A stretch of DNA of 64,000 bases from Sulfuricurvum sp. (GTDB taxonomy: Bacteria > Campylobacterota > Campylobacteria > Campylobacterales > Sulfurimonadaceae), in assembly GCF_028681615.1 (NCBI RefSeq), contig NZ_JAQUHV010000003.1:1-64000 (forward strand), read 5' to 3'. Position 1 is the first letter of the stretch, and each line of letters opens with the position of its first letter. Below the pieces are notes generated by a model. That model had not been told where the DNA came from, made no database searches, and saw nothing but the letters and a program-made list of their open reading frames with translations. The translations under genes were made by a program, and so were the position numbers. Below, piece after piece: positions 62,666-64,000 of this stretch.

Positions 62666-64000
62666 TCGGATGATGAGTCTTTTTGAAATGGTTTAGTAGT
62701 CTGCGAATGACATAGACCATGAGGAGTAAAAGAATAACAGTCATTATGCCGAAAAAAAGAGCATTCTCGGTTAGATAAAAACGCATTTGATCGATGAGAC
62801 TGAGTGATCCGAGGAAATATTTATCTGCAAGTTCGAAAGAGTGTATTGTCTCAAGTGTCGTATTTACAATCAGTGTATCGCTATTCCATCCGATTTCTTG
62901 TTCGGGACTTAAAAGCATATCGATCCCTTTTTCAAGTGCGGATGGTGAGTCGTATTGGAATGAAATAACATTGCGCTCTTTGTTATAAGGGGAATGGAAT
63001 GCTTGGATGAGAAGGTTTTTTTCGATATTGCTTGATTCTTTGAGCGTTTTGTAGTTACGGAAAGGTTTGAGGCGATCCGTATCAAAAAAAGGAAGGTGAT
63101 CGACAAACCGATAAATGGAAGGGAATGTGGTTTCAAATTCCCCTCCAGATATTTTGACTTGCGATACTTCGGACAACTCTTGCGGCGTATGTCTGTAGGA
63201 ACCGATGAAAATAATCTCTTTATCTTTAACTTCGTCTATCTTGTCTGTGACATTTAGACGATACAATGGGTATTCAATCTCTTTTCCAAGGAAAAATCCA
63301 AGTTTCAAAGCGGCTTTGAGATTCGATGAGGAAAAATTGTCCATCACAATGGCACTATTCAAGCCGTCTGGATGGATAGAAAAGGGATAGGCTGCATAGA
63401 GAAAATAGCGGATGTAAGGCATTTCCAGCCAATGGGGAGCATCAGGTAGCTCAATGTAAGAAGTATCGAGGATGGTAGTCTGGAGATTTTCGAGATTGTA
63501 AAGTTCACAAAACCCTTTTTTGAATGGAATCATTGCTGGTTGTATCGCGAGTTTGTTTTTTCCTCCAGCAATTAGGTAAGCTGGAAAGTTATCTGACTTT
63601 TTAAAATTGAAGAACTTAGTGATACTAACCTCTTTAGATAGCTTTTCATCAAATGGTAGCTGAGTGGCAAATTTATTATTGACCAATATGTTTAAAACCG
63701 AATCGAATCGGACTTTGGAAGGATATATCCCATTAAGCCCAAGGATGATTTTTTGTTTGTCGTCAAAAAAGAAATCGGGATACATTTTAAAATCAATTTC
63801 CATCGGCGATGGGTACATATATTTGAATGTAGTTGTTTTGTGTCCAAGTTCGCGGAGTGTAATCCGTTGTCCAGTCGGCAGATAGTTGGGAGCAGTATAC
63901 GGTGAAGAAGGTTCTGGAAGTGTTATAGAATTAACCTGAATACCAAAACTTTTATGGAGGGTAAAGTTGTAGGAAGCAAAAGCGTATACTGAATCAAGGA
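62658..64000 (-). CDS. bcsB: Cellulose synthase regulatory subunit BcsB (partial; N-terminus beyond window)
   Basis: The frame is open from the stop at 62658 to the window end, 447 codons. Upstream of the ATG at 63818 it continues as SITLPEPSSPYTAPNYLPTG and RITLRELGHKTTTFKY, typical BcsB sequence, so 63818 is not the start. It has two carbohydrate-binding/flavodoxin-like modules, and one C-terminal membrane helix (FFGIMTVILLLLMVYVIRRLL) that anchors it next to BcsA. It guides the glucan through the periplasm. bcsA is expected just outside the window. Confidence 0.85.
   Translation of the reverse strand, partial: LDSVYAFASYNFTLHKSFGIQVNSITLPEPSSPYTAPNYLPTGQRITLRELGHKTTTFKYMYPSPMEIDFKMYPDFFFDDKQKIILGLNGIYPSKVRFDSVLNILVNNKFATQLPFDEKLSKEVSITKFFNFKKSDNFPAYLIAGGKNKLAIQPAMIPFKKGFCELYNLENLQTTILDTSYIELPDAPHWLEMPYIRYFLYAAYPFSIHPDGLNSAIVMDNFSSSNLKAALKLGFFLGKEIEYPLYRLNVTDKIDEVKDKEIIFIGSYRHTPQELSEVSQVKISGGEFETTFPSIYRFVDHLPFFDTDRLKPFRNYKTLKESSNIEKNLLIQAFHSPYNKERNVISFQYDSPSALEKGIDMLLSPEQEIGWNSDTLIVNTTLETIHSFELADKYFLGSLSLIDQMRFYLTENALFFGIMTVILLLLMVYVIRRLLNHFKKTHHPNV

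Overview
The window looks like chromosomal DNA of a free-living Campylobacterota (former Epsilonproteobacteria), probably of the Sulfuricurvum/Sulfurimonas type. This rests on the gene set and protein style: a long-form TrmB of about 390 residues, a compact FtsE-FtsX-EnvC cluster, an isolated flgH, overlapping gene starts, and T/A-rich promoters with a clear TATAAT box but no strong -35. The assignment is inference, not a database result.

Layout. 1-8.1 kb is housekeeping: a response-regulator fragment, rpsO with promoter and terminator, a hotdog thioesterase, a PLP aminotransferase divergent from an AraC/GyrI-type regulator, kdsB, a TrmN6-like methyltransferase, a YkgJ-type cysteine cluster protein, a TPR protein and trpC. 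8.2-12.1 kb is a tight four-gene operon: circularly permuted ATP-grasp, alpha-E protein, and two succinylglutamate-desuccinylase/aspartoacylase-like proteins. The second of these has lost every zinc ligand. 12.2-22.1 kb carries a zinc-sensing (CZB) diguanylate cyclase, a YqeY protein, flgH, a six-gene minus-strand operon (rluD, fibronectin-III lipoprotein, trmB, ftsE, ftsX, envC-like), rodA and a CAU-anticodon tRNA.

22.3-25.9 kb holds two identical IS1182-type elements in direct tandem, separated and flanked by the same ACTT. They sit next to a truncated gene remnant. 26.0-36.4 kb is an accessory block: an OmpR-type response regulator, a 7TMR-DISM histidine kinase, and a 2544-codon surface or secreted protein (DUF4214-like N-terminus, VCBS-like repeats). 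An 11-bp-phased direct repeat upstream of the giant gene is a candidate binding site for the regulator.

37.0-46.8 kb is an envelope and stress neighbourhood: a plasma-membrane-type H+ P-ATPase, divergent from a run of small envelope genes (BON protein, DUF5670, small lipoprotein, two coiled-coil proteins, two outer-membrane barrels, PA2779-like protein). Decayed OmpA and lipoprotein remnants lie among them. A GH13 branching-type enzyme and a phospholipase A with an added Sel1 repeat follow. A gene-poor stretch at 46.8-47.4 kb contains a compact structured-RNA candidate.

47.4-64.0 kb is devoted to exopolysaccharide. On the plus strand is a PNAG (pga)-like cluster: Sel1 protein, a BcsE-like c-di-GMP sensor candidate, TPR/outer-membrane barrel exporter, GT2 synthase, small membrane protein, NodB deacetylase, and a separate glycosidase-like protein. 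On the minus strand, converging on it, is a cellulose cluster reading bcsB (cut by the window end), bcsZ, bcsC, bcsQ. The most unusual items are the BcsE-like protein in a pga-like operon and the ATP-grasp operon with its active/inactive AstE-like pair.
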